Shown here: one piece after another, positions 33,045 to 42,931 of the stretch | Position numbering within the stretch: the stretch's first letter is position 1 | How the letters are laid out: every line of letters starts with the position of its first letter | From: Granulicella sp. WH15 | Lineage (GTDB): Bacteria > Acidobacteriota > Terriglobia > Terriglobales > Acidobacteriaceae | Direction: 5' to 3' | Assembly: GCF_009914315.1 (NCBI RefSeq) | Contig: NZ_CP042596.1 | Location: 1,426,001-1,490,000, forward strand | Length of the DNA stretch: 64,000 nt | Notes under the pieces: model-generated | What the model saw: the letters and a program-made list of their open reading frames with translations, nothing else | What the model was told of the DNA's origin: nothing | Database searches by the model: none | Position numbers and translations under genes: made by a program

Positions 33045-35093
33045 TTGTATCGCAAACTATTCTTCGCGCTCCTTCTATGTGCCGCGCCTCTGGCTGCGCA
33101 GGCTCCGATGACCTCTCCTCAGCCCCTGCGGTTCGGTACTGCATGGTATCCCGAGCAGTGGCCCGAGGAGCGTTGGGAGGCCGATTTGCAACTGATGGAA
33201 GCGGCGCACATGAACGTCGTGCGCGTCGCCGAGTTTGCCTGGTCTACGATGGAGCCGTCCGAAGGGCACTTCGATTTCACCTGGCTCGATCATGCCATCA
33301 CCCTGGCCGCGAAGCATCACATCGCTGTCGTGTTGGGCACGCCGACCGCCGCGCCGCCTGCGTGGTTGACCACGAAGTATCCGGAGACGCTGCGGGTGGA
33401 CGAGGACGGTAAGCGCGCGGAGCATGGCAACCGCCAACACTTCTCCTTTACAAGCCCGCGTTACCGTGAGCTGAGTGCTCGCATTGCGCTCGAGATGGCG
33501 AAGCACTTCGGCCACAACCCAAATGTGATCGGCTGGCAGCTCGACAACGAGCTAGCGGCGCCCTCGTTCGATCCTTCCGCGAAGCAGCAGTTCCACCTAT
33601 GGCTTCAGCATCGCTACGGCACCATCGCGGAGCTGAACCGGCGCTGGGCTACCGCCTACTGGTCGCAGACCTACGATAACTTCGACGAGATCCCCGTCCA
33701 TGCCAAGGGAGAAAACCCCGCGCTGCTGCTGGACTGGAAGCGTTTCGCTACCGATACCTGGGTTGACTACATGGCGAACCAGATCAACGTGATTCGTCCC
33801 AACATCGCCCCAGGCCAGTTCATCACAACCAATACGATGCACTGGTTCCAAGGCTTCGATCACTACGTGCTGCATCGCTCGCTCGACATAGCCGCGTGGG
33901 ACGACTACTACCCCGACGGCCATCTCGATCCCGTTGTGAACGCGGTTCAACACGATCTCGTGCGCGGCTTCAAGCAGAAGAACTTCTGGGTGATGGAGAC
34001 GCAGCCGGGCTTTGTGAACTGGGGGGCGATCAACACGATCCTGCCACCGGGCGTGACGCGCGAGATGGCGTGGCAGGCCGTGGGCCACGGTGCCGACGCG
34101 GTGCTCTACTGGCAGTGGCGCTCGGCGCTCAACGGGCAGGAGGAGTATCACGGTACGCTGCTTGGAGCGGATGGAACCCCGGTGCCAATCTACGCCGAGC
34201 TTCAGAAGACGGGTGCGGAGTTCGAGCAGGCCAGCAAGGCTCTGGCAGGAACGTCTCTACATGCCTCAGTAGCGGTGCTGCAATCGTACGATAGCCACTG
34301 GGCTATTGACTTCCAGAAGCATAGCCAGAAGTTCGATTACGAGGAGCAGTTCACGGACCTCTATCGGGCTCTTCAGCCTCTGGCACAGAACATCGACATC
34401 CTCTCGCCGGATGCCGATCTGACCGGCTATAAGGTGGTCTTCGCGCCTTCGTTGAACGTCATCTCGGACGCGACTGCTAAGAATTTGCTGGCCTATGTTC
34501 AGCGGGGCGGACACCTGGTGCTGGGTCCGCGTTCCGGAATGAAGAACGGGGACAACGCGCTTCAGCCCGAGCGCCAGCCCGGCCCCCTGGCCGCCGCGCT
34601 GGGCGGGCATGTGGCGCAGTACTATGCCCTCGACAAGCCAGTGGAGATTACCGGGCCGCTCGGCTCCGGCTCAGCCGCTATCTGGGCCGAGGAGCTGAGC
34701 CCGACGGCTCCTGATGCCAAGGTGCTGATGACCTACGCCGACAGCGCGGGCTGGCTCGCGGGCAAACCTGCGGCCATCGAGCATGGCTTTGGCAAGGGCA
34801 GCATCACTTACATTGGCGCGACGCTTGACGCGGGACTGATGAAGGCTGCGGTCACTTCGTCGCTGAGCGAGGCGGAGGTTCATCCCATCCTGCCGGGGCT
34901 ACCGGCTGATGTGGAGCTGATGGATCGTTCTAGTGCTCAGGGAGCTGTGTGGATCTTCATCAATCATGGTTCGGCAGCCCAACATGTCGAGACGCATCGC
35001 GACGGGACGGAGCTGCTCTCCGGCAAGTCCGGTCAGTCGATTGAACTGCCTCCTCATGGCGTGGCCGTGTACCAGCTTGCGAGGCGGCCGTGA
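33045..35093 (+). CDS. GH42 beta-galactosidase, exported, copy 1
   Basis: 682 residues with a signal peptide (hydrophobic 4-18, A-Q-A). The GH42 barrel begins with W-Y-P-E-Q-W-P near residue 33. The acid/base is Glu169 in W-Q-L-D-N-E and the nucleophile Glu318 in M-E-T-Q-P-G. The trimerisation and C-terminal beta domains follow. TTG start with GAGAGG upstream. GH42 acts on terminal beta-galactose (some on alpha-L-arabinopyranose), fitting galactan or arabinogalactan side chains of pectin. It overlaps the second GH42 gene by 4 bp. Confidence 0.92.
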   Translation: MYRKLFFALLLCAAPLAAQAPMTSPQPLRFGTAWYPEQWPEERWEADLQLMEAAHMNVVRVAEFAWSTMEPSEGHFDFTWLDHAITLAAKHHIAVVLGTPTAAPPAWLTTKYPETLRVDEDGKRAEHGNRQHFSFTSPRYRELSARIALEMAKHFGHNPNVIGWQLDNELAAPSFDPSAKQQFHLWLQHRYGTIAELNRRWATAYWSQTYDNFDEIPVHAKGENPALLLDWKRFATDTWVDYMANQINVIRPNIAPGQFITTNTMHWFQGFDHYVLHRSLDIAAWDDYYPDGHLDPVVNAVQHDLVRGFKQKNFWVMETQPGFVNWGAINTILPPGVTREMAWQAVGHGADAVLYWQWRSALNGQEEYHGTLLGADGTPVPIYAELQKTGAEFEQASKALAGTSLHASVAVLQSYDSHWAIDFQKHSQKFDYEEQFTDLYRALQPLAQNIDILSPDADLTGYKVVFAPSLNVISDATAKNLLAYVQRGGHLVLGPRSGMKNGDNALQPERQPGPLAAALGGHVAQYYALDKPVEITGPLGSGSAAIWAEELSPTAPDAKVLMTYADSAGWLAGKPAAIEHGFGKGSITYIGATLDAGLMKAAVTSSLSEAEVHPILPGLPADVELMDRSSAQGAVWIFINHGSAAQHVETHRDGTELLSGKSGQSIELPPHGVAVYQLARRP

Positions 35094-37159
35094 TCCGAGC
35101 CGGAGTTGTACTTGCTGTAGCTCTTATCTCGGGTACCTGGAGTCATGCTCAGGAGGCAAAGCCCCACATGACGCCAAACGCTCCTCTGCTTGGATCGGCA
35201 TGGTATCCGGAGCAGTGGCCGGAGTCGCGCTGGGATGCTGATCTCGCGCTGATGGAACAGGCGCACATGAACGTCGTGCGCATCGGCGAGTTTGCGTGGT
35301 CGACGCTGGAGCCATCCGAGGGGCGCTACGATCTGGACTGGCTCGATCGGGCGATTACTCTGGCGGGTAAGCATCATCTCGCTGTCGTCCTTGGCACGCC
35401 GACCGACGCACCGCCCGCGTGGCTGACCACGAAGTATCCTGACACCTTGGGCATGAACGCCGACGGTCACTACCGTGAGCACGGCGGGCGGCGTCAGTTT
35501 AACTATGCCAGCCTCCGCTATCGGCAGCTCTGCGCGCTGATCGTGAGGCAGATGGCTCAGCGCTTCGGCCACAATCCCAACATCATCGGCTGGCAGATCG
35601 GCAACGAGTACACGGACGAGTCCTTCGACACTGCGACCCGCGCACAGTTTCAGCACTTTCTTCAAGCGAAGTATAAAACGCTCGACAACCTGAACCGGCA
35701 GTGGACGACGGCTTACTGGTCGCAGACTTATACCGCATGGGACCAGATCCCAATGGTGAACACGAATGGAAACCCCGGCTTGTTGCTGGAGCATAAGCAC
35801 TTCGTTACTGCGACGTGGCGCAGCTTCCAGAAGGAGCAGGTAGACGTACTGCGTGCGGCCATCCTGCCGTCGCAGTTCATCACGACGAACATCGGCGGCC
35901 TCGCTTGGTCGGATAACTGGGATCACTACGAGATGACCGAGGACCTCGACCTGGCGAGTTGGGACGACTACGTCGGGCAGGGGCATCTGCAGCCTGCGCG
36001 CAATGCCATGCTTAACGACTTCGTGCGCGGCTGGAAGCGGCAGAACTTCTGGGTGATGGAGACGCAGCCCGGCTCGGTGAACTGGGCTCCGATCAACAAT
36101 GCGCTTGCGCCTGGCGAGACCCGCGCTCTGGCGTGGCAGACTATCGGCCACGGTGCTGATGCTGTCCTTTATTGGCAGTGGCGCGACGCGCTCAATGGGC
36201 AGGAACAGTATCACGGAGCCATCGCTGGGCCCGATGGCAAGCCATTGCCGATCTATGACGAGATCGAGCAGCTAGGCCGCGACCTCGACCTTACGCGCAG
36301 TGCGCTCGCGGGCACATCGCCTCATGCGGAGGTGGCGGTTCTGCATGATTACGATTCGCGCTGGGCCATCGACTTCCAGCTCCACACGCGAGAGTATGAC
36401 CAGCAGCAGGTGCTGGTACGCTTCTACGCGCAGCTGCAAGAGCTTGTCCGCAGCGTCGACGTCATCCGGCCTATAACGAACCTCGATGGTTACAAATTGC
36501 TGGTCGCGCCCTCGCTCAACGTCATCCCGCAGACGCTGGCCGATCATCTGATGGCGTGGGTGCAGGCGGGTGGTCACCTGCTGCTGGGGCCGCGTTCGGG
36601 GATGAAGGACGAGTACAACTCACTTCATCCGCAGCGCCAGCCGGGGCCGCTGGCTGCGGCGCTGGGAGGCCGCGTGGAGCAGTACTACGCACTCACAGAG
36701 CCGGTGCGGATCGGCAAAGATGCAACGACTGACATCTGGGCTGAGCAGCTCTCCACTACGGCGGCCGATACGACGGTTGACCTGCGTTATGGTGTGGCCA
36801 ATGGCTGGCTCGACGGCCGGCCGGCCATGATTACGCGAGCGGTGGGGAGGGGAAGCATATCCTATCTCGGCGCTCTGCCTGATGAGGCGAGCATGCGCAG
36901 CCTGATGAGCACGGCTGTGCATGACGCCCACGTCGCCGCATCCTCGGCCAGCCTGCCTAAGGATGTGGAACTCTGCATCCGCAGCAACGCGGAGCGCACC
37001 ATTGCCATCCTCATCAATCACTCGAACGCCGCTCAGCAGGCTGTCTTGACGGGGCGCTATCGTAGTCTTCTTCCCGCCGTCAGCACGCGGCCCGGCGCGA
37101 ACACAACCACGGTCGAGCTGCCCATGCAGGGCGTCGCCGTTCTTGAGGTATCCCGATGA
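35090..37159 (+). CDS. GH42 beta-galactosidase, exported, copy 2
   Basis: 689 residues, a clear paralogue of the preceding gene along its whole length. GTG start overlaps the previous stop (GTGA). A short signal peptide is followed by S-A-W-Y-P-E-Q-W-P. The acid/base Glu173 stands in W-Q-I-G-N-E (copy 1 has L-D-N-E) and the nucleophile Glu324 in M-E-T-Q-P-G-S-V-N-W. The two enzymes probably differ in linkage or aglycone preference. It overlaps the next gene by 4 bp, so the three form one operon. Confidence 0.92.
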   Translation: MIRAGVVLAVALISGTWSHAQEAKPHMTPNAPLLGSAWYPEQWPESRWDADLALMEQAHMNVVRIGEFAWSTLEPSEGRYDLDWLDRAITLAGKHHLAVVLGTPTDAPPAWLTTKYPDTLGMNADGHYREHGGRRQFNYASLRYRQLCALIVRQMAQRFGHNPNIIGWQIGNEYTDESFDTATRAQFQHFLQAKYKTLDNLNRQWTTAYWSQTYTAWDQIPMVNTNGNPGLLLEHKHFVTATWRSFQKEQVDVLRAAILPSQFITTNIGGLAWSDNWDHYEMTEDLDLASWDDYVGQGHLQPARNAMLNDFVRGWKRQNFWVMETQPGSVNWAPINNALAPGETRALAWQTIGHGADAVLYWQWRDALNGQEQYHGAIAGPDGKPLPIYDEIEQLGRDLDLTRSALAGTSPHAEVAVLHDYDSRWAIDFQLHTREYDQQQVLVRFYAQLQELVRSVDVIRPITNLDGYKLLVAPSLNVIPQTLADHLMAWVQAGGHLLLGPRSGMKDEYNSLHPQRQPGPLAAALGGRVEQYYALTEPVRIGKDATTDIWAEQLSTTAADTTVDLRYGVANGWLDGRPAMITRAVGRGSISYLGALPDEASMRSLMSTAVHDAHVAASSASLPKDVELCIRSNAERTIAILINHSNAAQQAVLTGRYRSLLPAVSTRPGANTTTVELPMQGVAVLEVSR

Positions 37160-38286
37160 TGAACCGTCGTTGCTTTCTTCGTGCCAGCCTCCAGGCTGCT
37201 GCTCTTGCCTCCGCGCCGCCACTGCTTCAGGCTGCCGACGATCCCGTTGCGCCTTATCGCACGCCGTACAAGTACCCCGAGCTGATCTACAAGGCCACTG
37301 GTAACAAGATGGATTTCGATGGCCTGGCCGTCGATGACCCCATCGTCTTTCGCGCCAACGGAAGGTTCCACATGCTCTACATAGGCTTCGACGGTACCGG
37401 CTATCAGACCGGACTTGCCAGCTCAGGGGACCTCGTTCACTGGACGCCGACAGCGCTGGTCGGGCCGCGCGATGCGAACTCGCAGTATACGAAGTACAAC
37501 CTTGCGATCAGCTCCATCCTGCGCGATAAGAACCTGCACGGTACGGGCGAGGCCCTGAAGGTTGATGGCCATTACATCGCCGCGTGGAACGCCTACCCTT
37601 CTGCCGGTTATGAGTCGGGAGCCGCCGTCATAGGCCTTGCGCGTTCGTCCGATCTGTTGCATTGGACACTGACCGACGCGATCCTGTTGCCGCAGGACGG
37701 AGCACCGTGGGAGCACGGCGGTCTCTATCGCCCGGACCTCTTGCTCGACAACGGGATGTACTATCTCTACTACAACGCCAAGACCGACACGTTGCCAAAA
37801 CTCGAAGGCGGCGGATGGCACGAGCAGAGCGGCGTCGCGACTAGCCGTGACCTGAAGACATGGACACGCTCTCCGCTCAGCCCGATCCTGAAGAACGGGC
37901 CGCGTGGCTCGGCGACTTATCCTGCGGCAAACCCGCTGCATGACCAGATGCCAGCAACGCCCGATGCGCGTGATAGCCGCTTCGCCTCGAACCCATACGT
38001 GATGAAGTATGGCAAGCAGTATGCGATGTTCTACTTCGGCTTCGGTTATGAGCGCCCGGGCCGGGCCTGCGAGATGCTCGCGCTCGGCAACGACCCACTG
38101 CACTTTACGAAGGTTCCCGAGGTCTTGATCGACATCGGTAGGCCCGGCACAGTGGATGAGACCTTCGCGCATAAGCCCTCGGCGATCTACCACGAGGGCG
38201 CGCTCTATCACTTCTACTGTGCTGTCTCGGGCAAGTATCCCAACGAGGTTCGAGGTATCGCGGTAGCTCGCTCGAAGCCCTGGTAG
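37156..38286 (+). CDS. Five-bladed beta-propeller glycoside hydrolase (GH43/GH130-like)
   Basis: 376 residues. The N-terminus N-R-R-C-F-L-R plus a hydrophobic stretch is a Tat-like signal. The body has propeller-blade motifs: D-D-P-I-V-F near residue 55, S-G-D-L-V-H-W-T, S-S-D-L-L-H-W-T, Y-R-P-D-L-L and S-R-D-L-K-T-W-T. Repeated S-x-D-L-x-x-W blades are common in GH43, GH32 and GH130-like proteins; the family cannot be fixed by eye. Likely role: release of arabinose or mannose residues alongside the GH42 enzymes. Its stop abuts the convergent GH78 stop with no intervening base. Confidence 0.65.
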   Translation: MMNRRCFLRASLQAAALASAPPLLQAADDPVAPYRTPYKYPELIYKATGNKMDFDGLAVDDPIVFRANGRFHMLYIGFDGTGYQTGLASSGDLVHWTPTALVGPRDANSQYTKYNLAISSILRDKNLHGTGEALKVDGHYIAAWNAYPSAGYESGAAVIGLARSSDLLHWTLTDAILLPQDGAPWEHGGLYRPDLLLDNGMYYLYYNAKTDTLPKLEGGGWHEQSGVATSRDLKTWTRSPLSPILKNGPRGSATYPAANPLHDQMPATPDARDSRFASNPYVMKYGKQYAMFYFGFGYERPGRACEMLALGNDPLHFTKVPEVLIDIGRPGTVDETFAHKPSAIYHEGALYHFYCAVSGKYPNEVRGIAVARSKPW

Positions 38287-41034
38287 CTAAGCTTTAGCAC
38301 CGCGTATGGAGAAGGTGGATGTACCGGAGCCTAGGCGGTACACCCTTGCCTCACCATCCTTGCGCAGCAGCTTCGCGGTGCGACTTGCCGTAACGAACTC
38401 GCCCTTGCGTGCCGGGACCACGACCGTCGCTTCAACTCCCGTAGGAATGGTTACTTCCATGCGGGTGATGCCGCCTTCACGCTTCCAACTGCTCGCGATT
38501 TTGCCAACCGTCGATTTGTAACTGGAGTTGATCCAATTTAAACCTGCGACCATATCGGGCCGAATCGTAATTCGCTCGGCTGGATCGGGCCGTGACATGT
38601 CGATGTCGATGCCGCCCAGGCCGCGATAGAACCACTCCTCCACCGCACCGAGCATGAAGTGATCCTGGCTGGCGTGTGGGTTCGCATCCCACGCCTCGGT
38701 CAACGCGGTCGCGCCCGCAGCCAGTTGCGAGCCATAACTTGGAGCGTCCTTGCGCAGTGTCATTGTGAGTAGCAGGTCGCCGCGTCCGGCGGCCATCAGG
38801 GCGCGCAGCAGGTAGGGATAGCTCACCTCTCCGGTAGTCACGTGGTCATCGTGCGCGTGGATATCCGCCACGATATGCGCAAGCACCTGCGCGCGCCTCT
38901 CTTCCGGCACTACGCCCAGAGCCAGCGGCATCGCGTTCGCAGCTTGGCTGCCCTTGTCGTAGAAGCCGGCCTTGTCATCCCAGAAGCGCCGGTTGAATGC
39001 GGCCTTGGTGCGCTCGGATAGAGCGGTATATGCCGCGGCATCTTCGTTATGGCCTAGCAGCGAGGCGATCTTTCTCATGACCACGGCGTCCTCGTAGAGC
39101 ATCAGCGTTCCTGTCACGCCAGTCGTCGTTAGCTTACTGACACCGGGATTGCCCGGCCCAATGTCGTACCAGTCGCCAAGGCCGTAGTCGACGACGCCGT
39201 CGTGCGCCTTGCTCTCGAGATACTTCACGTATGCCTGCATCGTCGGATAGCTGCGGGCAAGCTCTCTGGCGTCGCCGTAAAACCGGTAAGCCGCCCACGG
39301 AGCCAGCACCGCGGCCGAACCCCACTCGGGCGAGTCGTTGAAGATATCCCACTTGGGGTCAAAGACCATGTACTGCGGCGCGATCTCAGGCACCATGCCG
39401 TCGGTTCGCTGGGCATCGGCCATGTTTTTGTCAGTCGCCTGAAAGAGGGCTTCGAGATTGTTATTGAAGTTCAATCCCGCCGCGACCAGGTGCGTCTCCT
39501 CCAGCCAGCCCAGTTTCTCGCGATGCGGGCAATCGGTGAAGAGGCTGGCCTCGTTGTTGTGCATCGCGGAGACGATCAGCTTGTGAATCGCGTTGAGCAT
39601 CGGGCTTGAGCTTGCGAAGGTGCCTGTGTCGGGCGAGTCCGAGGTCAGGCGCTTGGCGGAGATATTAACGATGTGCGCTCCTGTGCCACTCCACTCGGCC
39701 TGCATGTAGCGGAATCCGTAGTAATCGAACTGTGGTTCCCACTCTTCGACGCCCGTTCCCTTGAGTGTGTACGTCCACCACGCGGGACCGCCGGAGCTGC
39801 GCTGGATCGGCGTGCCATCGGGATTGAGAAGTTCGCTAGGGGTGAGCTTCAGCACCGCTCCCGCCGGTCCTTGCACCCTGATCCGGGGACGGCCTGAGAA
39901 GTTCTGGCCGAAGTCATAGAGGACGGTATTGGGGCCGAGGTCCTTCGCCTTTGCAGGGGGATAGCTTTGAGCCTCGTGCATCTCGGGAGATATCTCGGCG
40001 CGCAGCTCGCCGCCCGGCCCCGCAACGATAGACACCTCAGCCCAGCTTGAATCGTCGAAGCCCGCACGGCTCCATCCCGCCTGAACCTTGCGCGCATCGT
40101 AGTCCTCGCCACCATAGGTGGAGCTGAAGACCACGGGCCCCCGCGCTGCCTTCCATGCTGTATCGCTCGCGATCACCTCAGTCCGTCCATCCGAATAGCG
40201 CAGGCGCAGCTCGGCGATCATCTTCGGCGGTCCAAAGCTGCCCTCGAACTTGGTGTACCTTGCCTTGCCGTTCGGCATCACGCTTCTCTGCACGTTGTAC
40301 ATGCCGTTGCCCAGCATCACACCCAGCGCATGGTGTCCCGCGTTGAGTTGCGCGGTCAGGTCGTAGCTCGAGTAGGTCACGGTCTTGCGATAGCTGGTCC
40401 ACGCCTGATGCAGACCGGAGGGAGCAATCGTGGAGCTGCCATCGAGCTGCGCCTCCCACTGGCCCAATCCGGCGATGCGCAGGATGGCCTCCACGGGCTT
40501 CTCACGCAGGGCAAACTCGCGCCGAAAGATCGGCATGGGTTTGCCGCCATCGGACTCGGCTCCATCGCGTATGGTGCTCCAGGGAGCCTGAATCCACTTG
40601 CCCTGCCACTCTCTTTCCGCAATGCGGAAACGCGCGGGATCGCTCCAGGTCATCGGAGCGCCGTTTGCGTTGTGAGTCGTCACGCTCCACCAGTACTCCG
40701 AACCTTGCTCCAACGCCGGGCCGGTGTAGATCATCGCGAGGGAGTTTGTCTTCACCCAGCCGCTATCCCAGACCTCTCCTTTGCCTGCCTTGGCCGTGGC
40801 CGCGCTGTGAGATACAACGACGCGTGCCTCGTCTTCCAGCGTCCCGTGCGGCAGCGGTGTGCGTTCTCCATAGGTCCAGCTAAAGCGGGGATGAGCCTCT
40901 TCCACGGCGAGCGGAGTCTCGCGACCTTCGCAGTGCAGCTCCGTTACCCGGCCCGGGTGTCCGGTTGCTGCTCCCGCTCCTGCCATCCCTGCGAGAGCCA
41001 ACGCCATCACCGCCGCTGTTCCACTCCATGCCAT
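38287..41034 (-). CDS. GH78 alpha-L-rhamnosidase, exported, copy 1
   Basis: 915 residues with a signal peptide (Ala-rich, about 1-23). N-terminal Fn3-like and Bac_rhamnosid_N domains are followed by the (alpha/alpha)6 barrel with the catalytic signature F-T-D-C-P-H-R-E-K-L-G-W-L-E near the middle, which includes the general-acid Glu region, and a C-terminal beta-sandwich. It cleaves terminal alpha-L-rhamnose from rhamnogalacturonan or glycosides outside the cytoplasm. AAGGAG precedes ATG 41034. It is the only minus-strand gene of this part of the locus and is divergent from the GH29 gene across 58 bp. Confidence 0.92.
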   Translation of the reverse strand: MAWSGTAAVMALALAGMAGAGAATGHPGRVTELHCEGRETPLAVEEAHPRFSWTYGERTPLPHGTLEDEARVVVSHSAATAKAGKGEVWDSGWVKTNSLAMIYTGPALEQGSEYWWSVTTHNANGAPMTWSDPARFRIAEREWQGKWIQAPWSTIRDGAESDGGKPMPIFRREFALREKPVEAILRIAGLGQWEAQLDGSSTIAPSGLHQAWTSYRKTVTYSSYDLTAQLNAGHHALGVMLGNGMYNVQRSVMPNGKARYTKFEGSFGPPKMIAELRLRYSDGRTEVIASDTAWKAARGPVVFSSTYGGEDYDARKVQAGWSRAGFDDSSWAEVSIVAGPGGELRAEISPEMHEAQSYPPAKAKDLGPNTVLYDFGQNFSGRPRIRVQGPAGAVLKLTPSELLNPDGTPIQRSSGGPAWWTYTLKGTGVEEWEPQFDYYGFRYMQAEWSGTGAHIVNISAKRLTSDSPDTGTFASSSPMLNAIHKLIVSAMHNNEASLFTDCPHREKLGWLEETHLVAAGLNFNNNLEALFQATDKNMADAQRTDGMVPEIAPQYMVFDPKWDIFNDSPEWGSAAVLAPWAAYRFYGDARELARSYPTMQAYVKYLESKAHDGVVDYGLGDWYDIGPGNPGVSKLTTTGVTGTLMLYEDAVVMRKIASLLGHNEDAAAYTALSERTKAAFNRRFWDDKAGFYDKGSQAANAMPLALGVVPEERRAQVLAHIVADIHAHDDHVTTGEVSYPYLLRALMAAGRGDLLLTMTLRKDAPSYGSQLAAGATALTEAWDANPHASQDHFMLGAVEEWFYRGLGGIDIDMSRPDPAERITIRPDMVAGLNWINSSYKSTVGKIASSWKREGGITRMEVTIPTGVEATVVVPARKGEFVTASRTAKLLRKDGEARVYRLGSGTSTFSIRGAKA

Positions 41035-41080
41035 TGCCGATCTCCTTCGAACTTGCCTATCAAACTACCCCGCCCTCTGC

Positions 41081-41086
41081 TATTGT
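41081..41086 (+). promoter_or_regulatory. Putative -10 box TATTGT for a leaderless GH29 transcript
   Basis: TATTGT ends 6 nt before the GTG at 41093 and no Shine-Dalgarno is present. No well-placed -35 was found. Confidence 0.35.
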
Positions 41087-41092
41087 GTCGCC

Positions 41093-42736
41093 GTGAAATC
41101 TATCATCCGTCTCGCCGCCCTCGTCCCCTGCGCAGCGCCCCTCGCGTTGCTCGCCCAGACTGCTCTTCCTACCCCTGAGCAGAGCCAGGCTAACATCGCC
41201 CGCCAGGTTGCTCGCGTCCATGCAGAGGTGGCCGATTCGAACCGCGACGCGCCCTTCCACGGCAACTGGGACTCTCTCGCCAGGTACAAGGCAGGGGACT
41301 GGTTCCGCGACGACAAGTTCGGCATCTTCCTGCACTGGGGCGTCTACTCCGTTCCGGCATTCGGAAACGAGTGGTACTCCCGCAACATCTACGTGCCCGG
41401 CAATCCGGCCAACGAGCATCAGGTAGCCACCTACGGCCCGCTGACGAAGTTCGGCTATAAGGACTTCATTCCGCAGTTCAAGGCGGAGAAGTTCGACGCC
41501 AAGGCCTGGGTTGATCTCTTCGCTCGCGCAGGTGCGCGCTACATTGTGCCCGTGGCCGAGCACTGCGACGGCTTTGCCATGTACAACTCCGACATGACGC
41601 CTTGGAACGCCAGCCTGATGGGGCCGCACCGCGACGTCGTAGGCGAACTGGCTGCCGCCACGCGGGCCAAAGGGTTGAACTTCGGTGTCTCCTCCCACAC
41701 GGCCGAGCACTGGTGGTGGTATGGCCGTGGCCGCTCCTTCGCCTCCGACGTACGCGACCAGACGCCGCTCACCGCCGAGCTATACGGTCCCGCCGCGACG
41801 ATGAACATGCCCGGTCCCGATGGCACCGTGGACGACGAGAAGGAGCCCGATCCATCGCATCTGGAGAAGTGGCTCCCGCCCAGCCAGGCCTGGCTCGACA
41901 ACTGGCTCGCCCGCTCCACCGAGCTGGTCGATAAGTACCATCCCGACTTCATTTACTTCGACTGGTGGATTGCTCAACCCGCGTACAAGCCGTTTCTTCA
42001 GGAGTTTGCCGCTTATTACTACGATAGTGCCGCTAAGCGGAACCAGCAGCCAATCCTGACTTACAAGGGAGAGTCCATGCCTGCCAATGTCGCAACGCTC
42101 GATATCGAGCGCGGAAAGCTCGATCAACTGCGCCTTCTGCCTTGGCAGACGGACACCTCCATCTCGGTTCATTCGTGGGGATACGTGGAGAATGACGAGT
42201 ACCGCACGGCAAAGTCGCTCATCCATCAACTCGTCGATACTGTCTCTAAGAACGGCAACCTGTTGCTCAACGTCGGCCCCAAATCCGACGGCACCATCCC
42301 CGAGCAGGCCCGTGCCATCCTGCTCCAGATGGGCGACTGGCTGAGCGTCAACGGCGAGGCCATCTATGCCTCGCGGCCGTTTACGGTCTTTGGCGAAGGC
42401 CCTACCAAAGCGCCTAAAAACTCCACCGAGAAGAACAAGGACATTCAGGATTACACTCCGCAGGACATCCGCTACACCACCTCGCACGACGGCAAGATCC
42501 TCTACGCCACCGAGTTGGGATGGTCGACGACGCACTCGCTCATCCTGCACACGCTCTTCCGCGCCAATCCCTATCTGCCCGCTCCGGTCTGCTCGGTGCA
42601 GCTCATTGGCTCGCCTAATCCCATCCCCTTTACGCAGGAGATTGACGGCCTTCACCTTACGCTTCCCGATACGCAGCCCGCAGGCGATATCGCTTATGTC
42701 TTCCGCATCTTGACGCAGTGCCCTCGGAGCCACTGA
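41093..42736 (+). CDS. GH29 alpha-L-fucosidase, exported, copy 1
   Basis: 547 residues with a signal peptide (about 1-22). The GH29 barrel begins with W-F-R-D-D-K-F-G-I-F-L-H-W-G near residue 65; H-C-D-G-F follows near 160. The nucleophile is Asp290 in F-I-Y-F-D-W-W, a GH29-A style motif. N-L-L-L-N-V-G-P-K-S-D-G near 390 closes the barrel; a C-terminal beta domain follows. It removes alpha-L-fucose from plant glycans such as xyloglucan or rhamnogalacturonan II. It sits directly upstream of the TonB receptor gene and has TATTGT 6 nt before GTG. Confidence 0.92.
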   Translation: MKSIIRLAALVPCAAPLALLAQTALPTPEQSQANIARQVARVHAEVADSNRDAPFHGNWDSLARYKAGDWFRDDKFGIFLHWGVYSVPAFGNEWYSRNIYVPGNPANEHQVATYGPLTKFGYKDFIPQFKAEKFDAKAWVDLFARAGARYIVPVAEHCDGFAMYNSDMTPWNASLMGPHRDVVGELAAATRAKGLNFGVSSHTAEHWWWYGRGRSFASDVRDQTPLTAELYGPAATMNMPGPDGTVDDEKEPDPSHLEKWLPPSQAWLDNWLARSTELVDKYHPDFIYFDWWIAQPAYKPFLQEFAAYYYDSAAKRNQQPILTYKGESMPANVATLDIERGKLDQLRLLPWQTDTSISVHSWGYVENDEYRTAKSLIHQLVDTVSKNGNLLLNVGPKSDGTIPEQARAILLQMGDWLSVNGEAIYASRPFTVFGEGPTKAPKNSTEKNKDIQDYTPQDIRYTTSHDGKILYATELGWSTTHSLILHTLFRANPYLPAPVCSVQLIGSPNPIPFTQEIDGLHLTLPDTQPAGDIAYVFRILTQCPRSH

Positions 42737-42829
42737 TCTGCAAGTGTTCCATTGCGCGGAACTGAAACTCGAGAATCATCCGCGAAAACAAGTTCTTTCA
42801 TAAATTGGGCGATTCCTCTTCATTCCGTA

Positions 42830-42858
42830 TTGACAGTGAGCCTTGCGCTCCTTAGGTT
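42830..42858 (+). promoter_or_regulatory. Sigma70-type promoter for the TonB-dependent receptor
   Basis: TTGACA (42830-42835) and TAGGTT (42853-42858) are 17 bp apart. Transcription would begin about 42865, leaving a leader of roughly 65 nt that contains the hairpin at 42878. Confidence 0.55.
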
Positions 42859-42877
42859 GGCTCCCGCAATCAGATCA

Positions 42878-42903
42878 GTCCGAAAGGCCACGGCCTTTCG
42901 GAC
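42878..42903 (+). promoter_or_regulatory. Perfect hairpin in the 5' leader of the TonB receptor gene
   Basis: GTCCGAAAGGCC (42878-42889) is followed by AC and the exact reverse complement (42892-42903). The stem is about ten base pairs after allowing a loop. It ends 15 nt before the GGAGG ribosome site (42919-42923), so it could act in mRNA stability or leader regulation. There is no T-run, so it is not a simple terminator. Confidence 0.5.
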
Positions 42904-42931
42904 GTGATGTTTTCTTTCGGAGGCACGTCCC

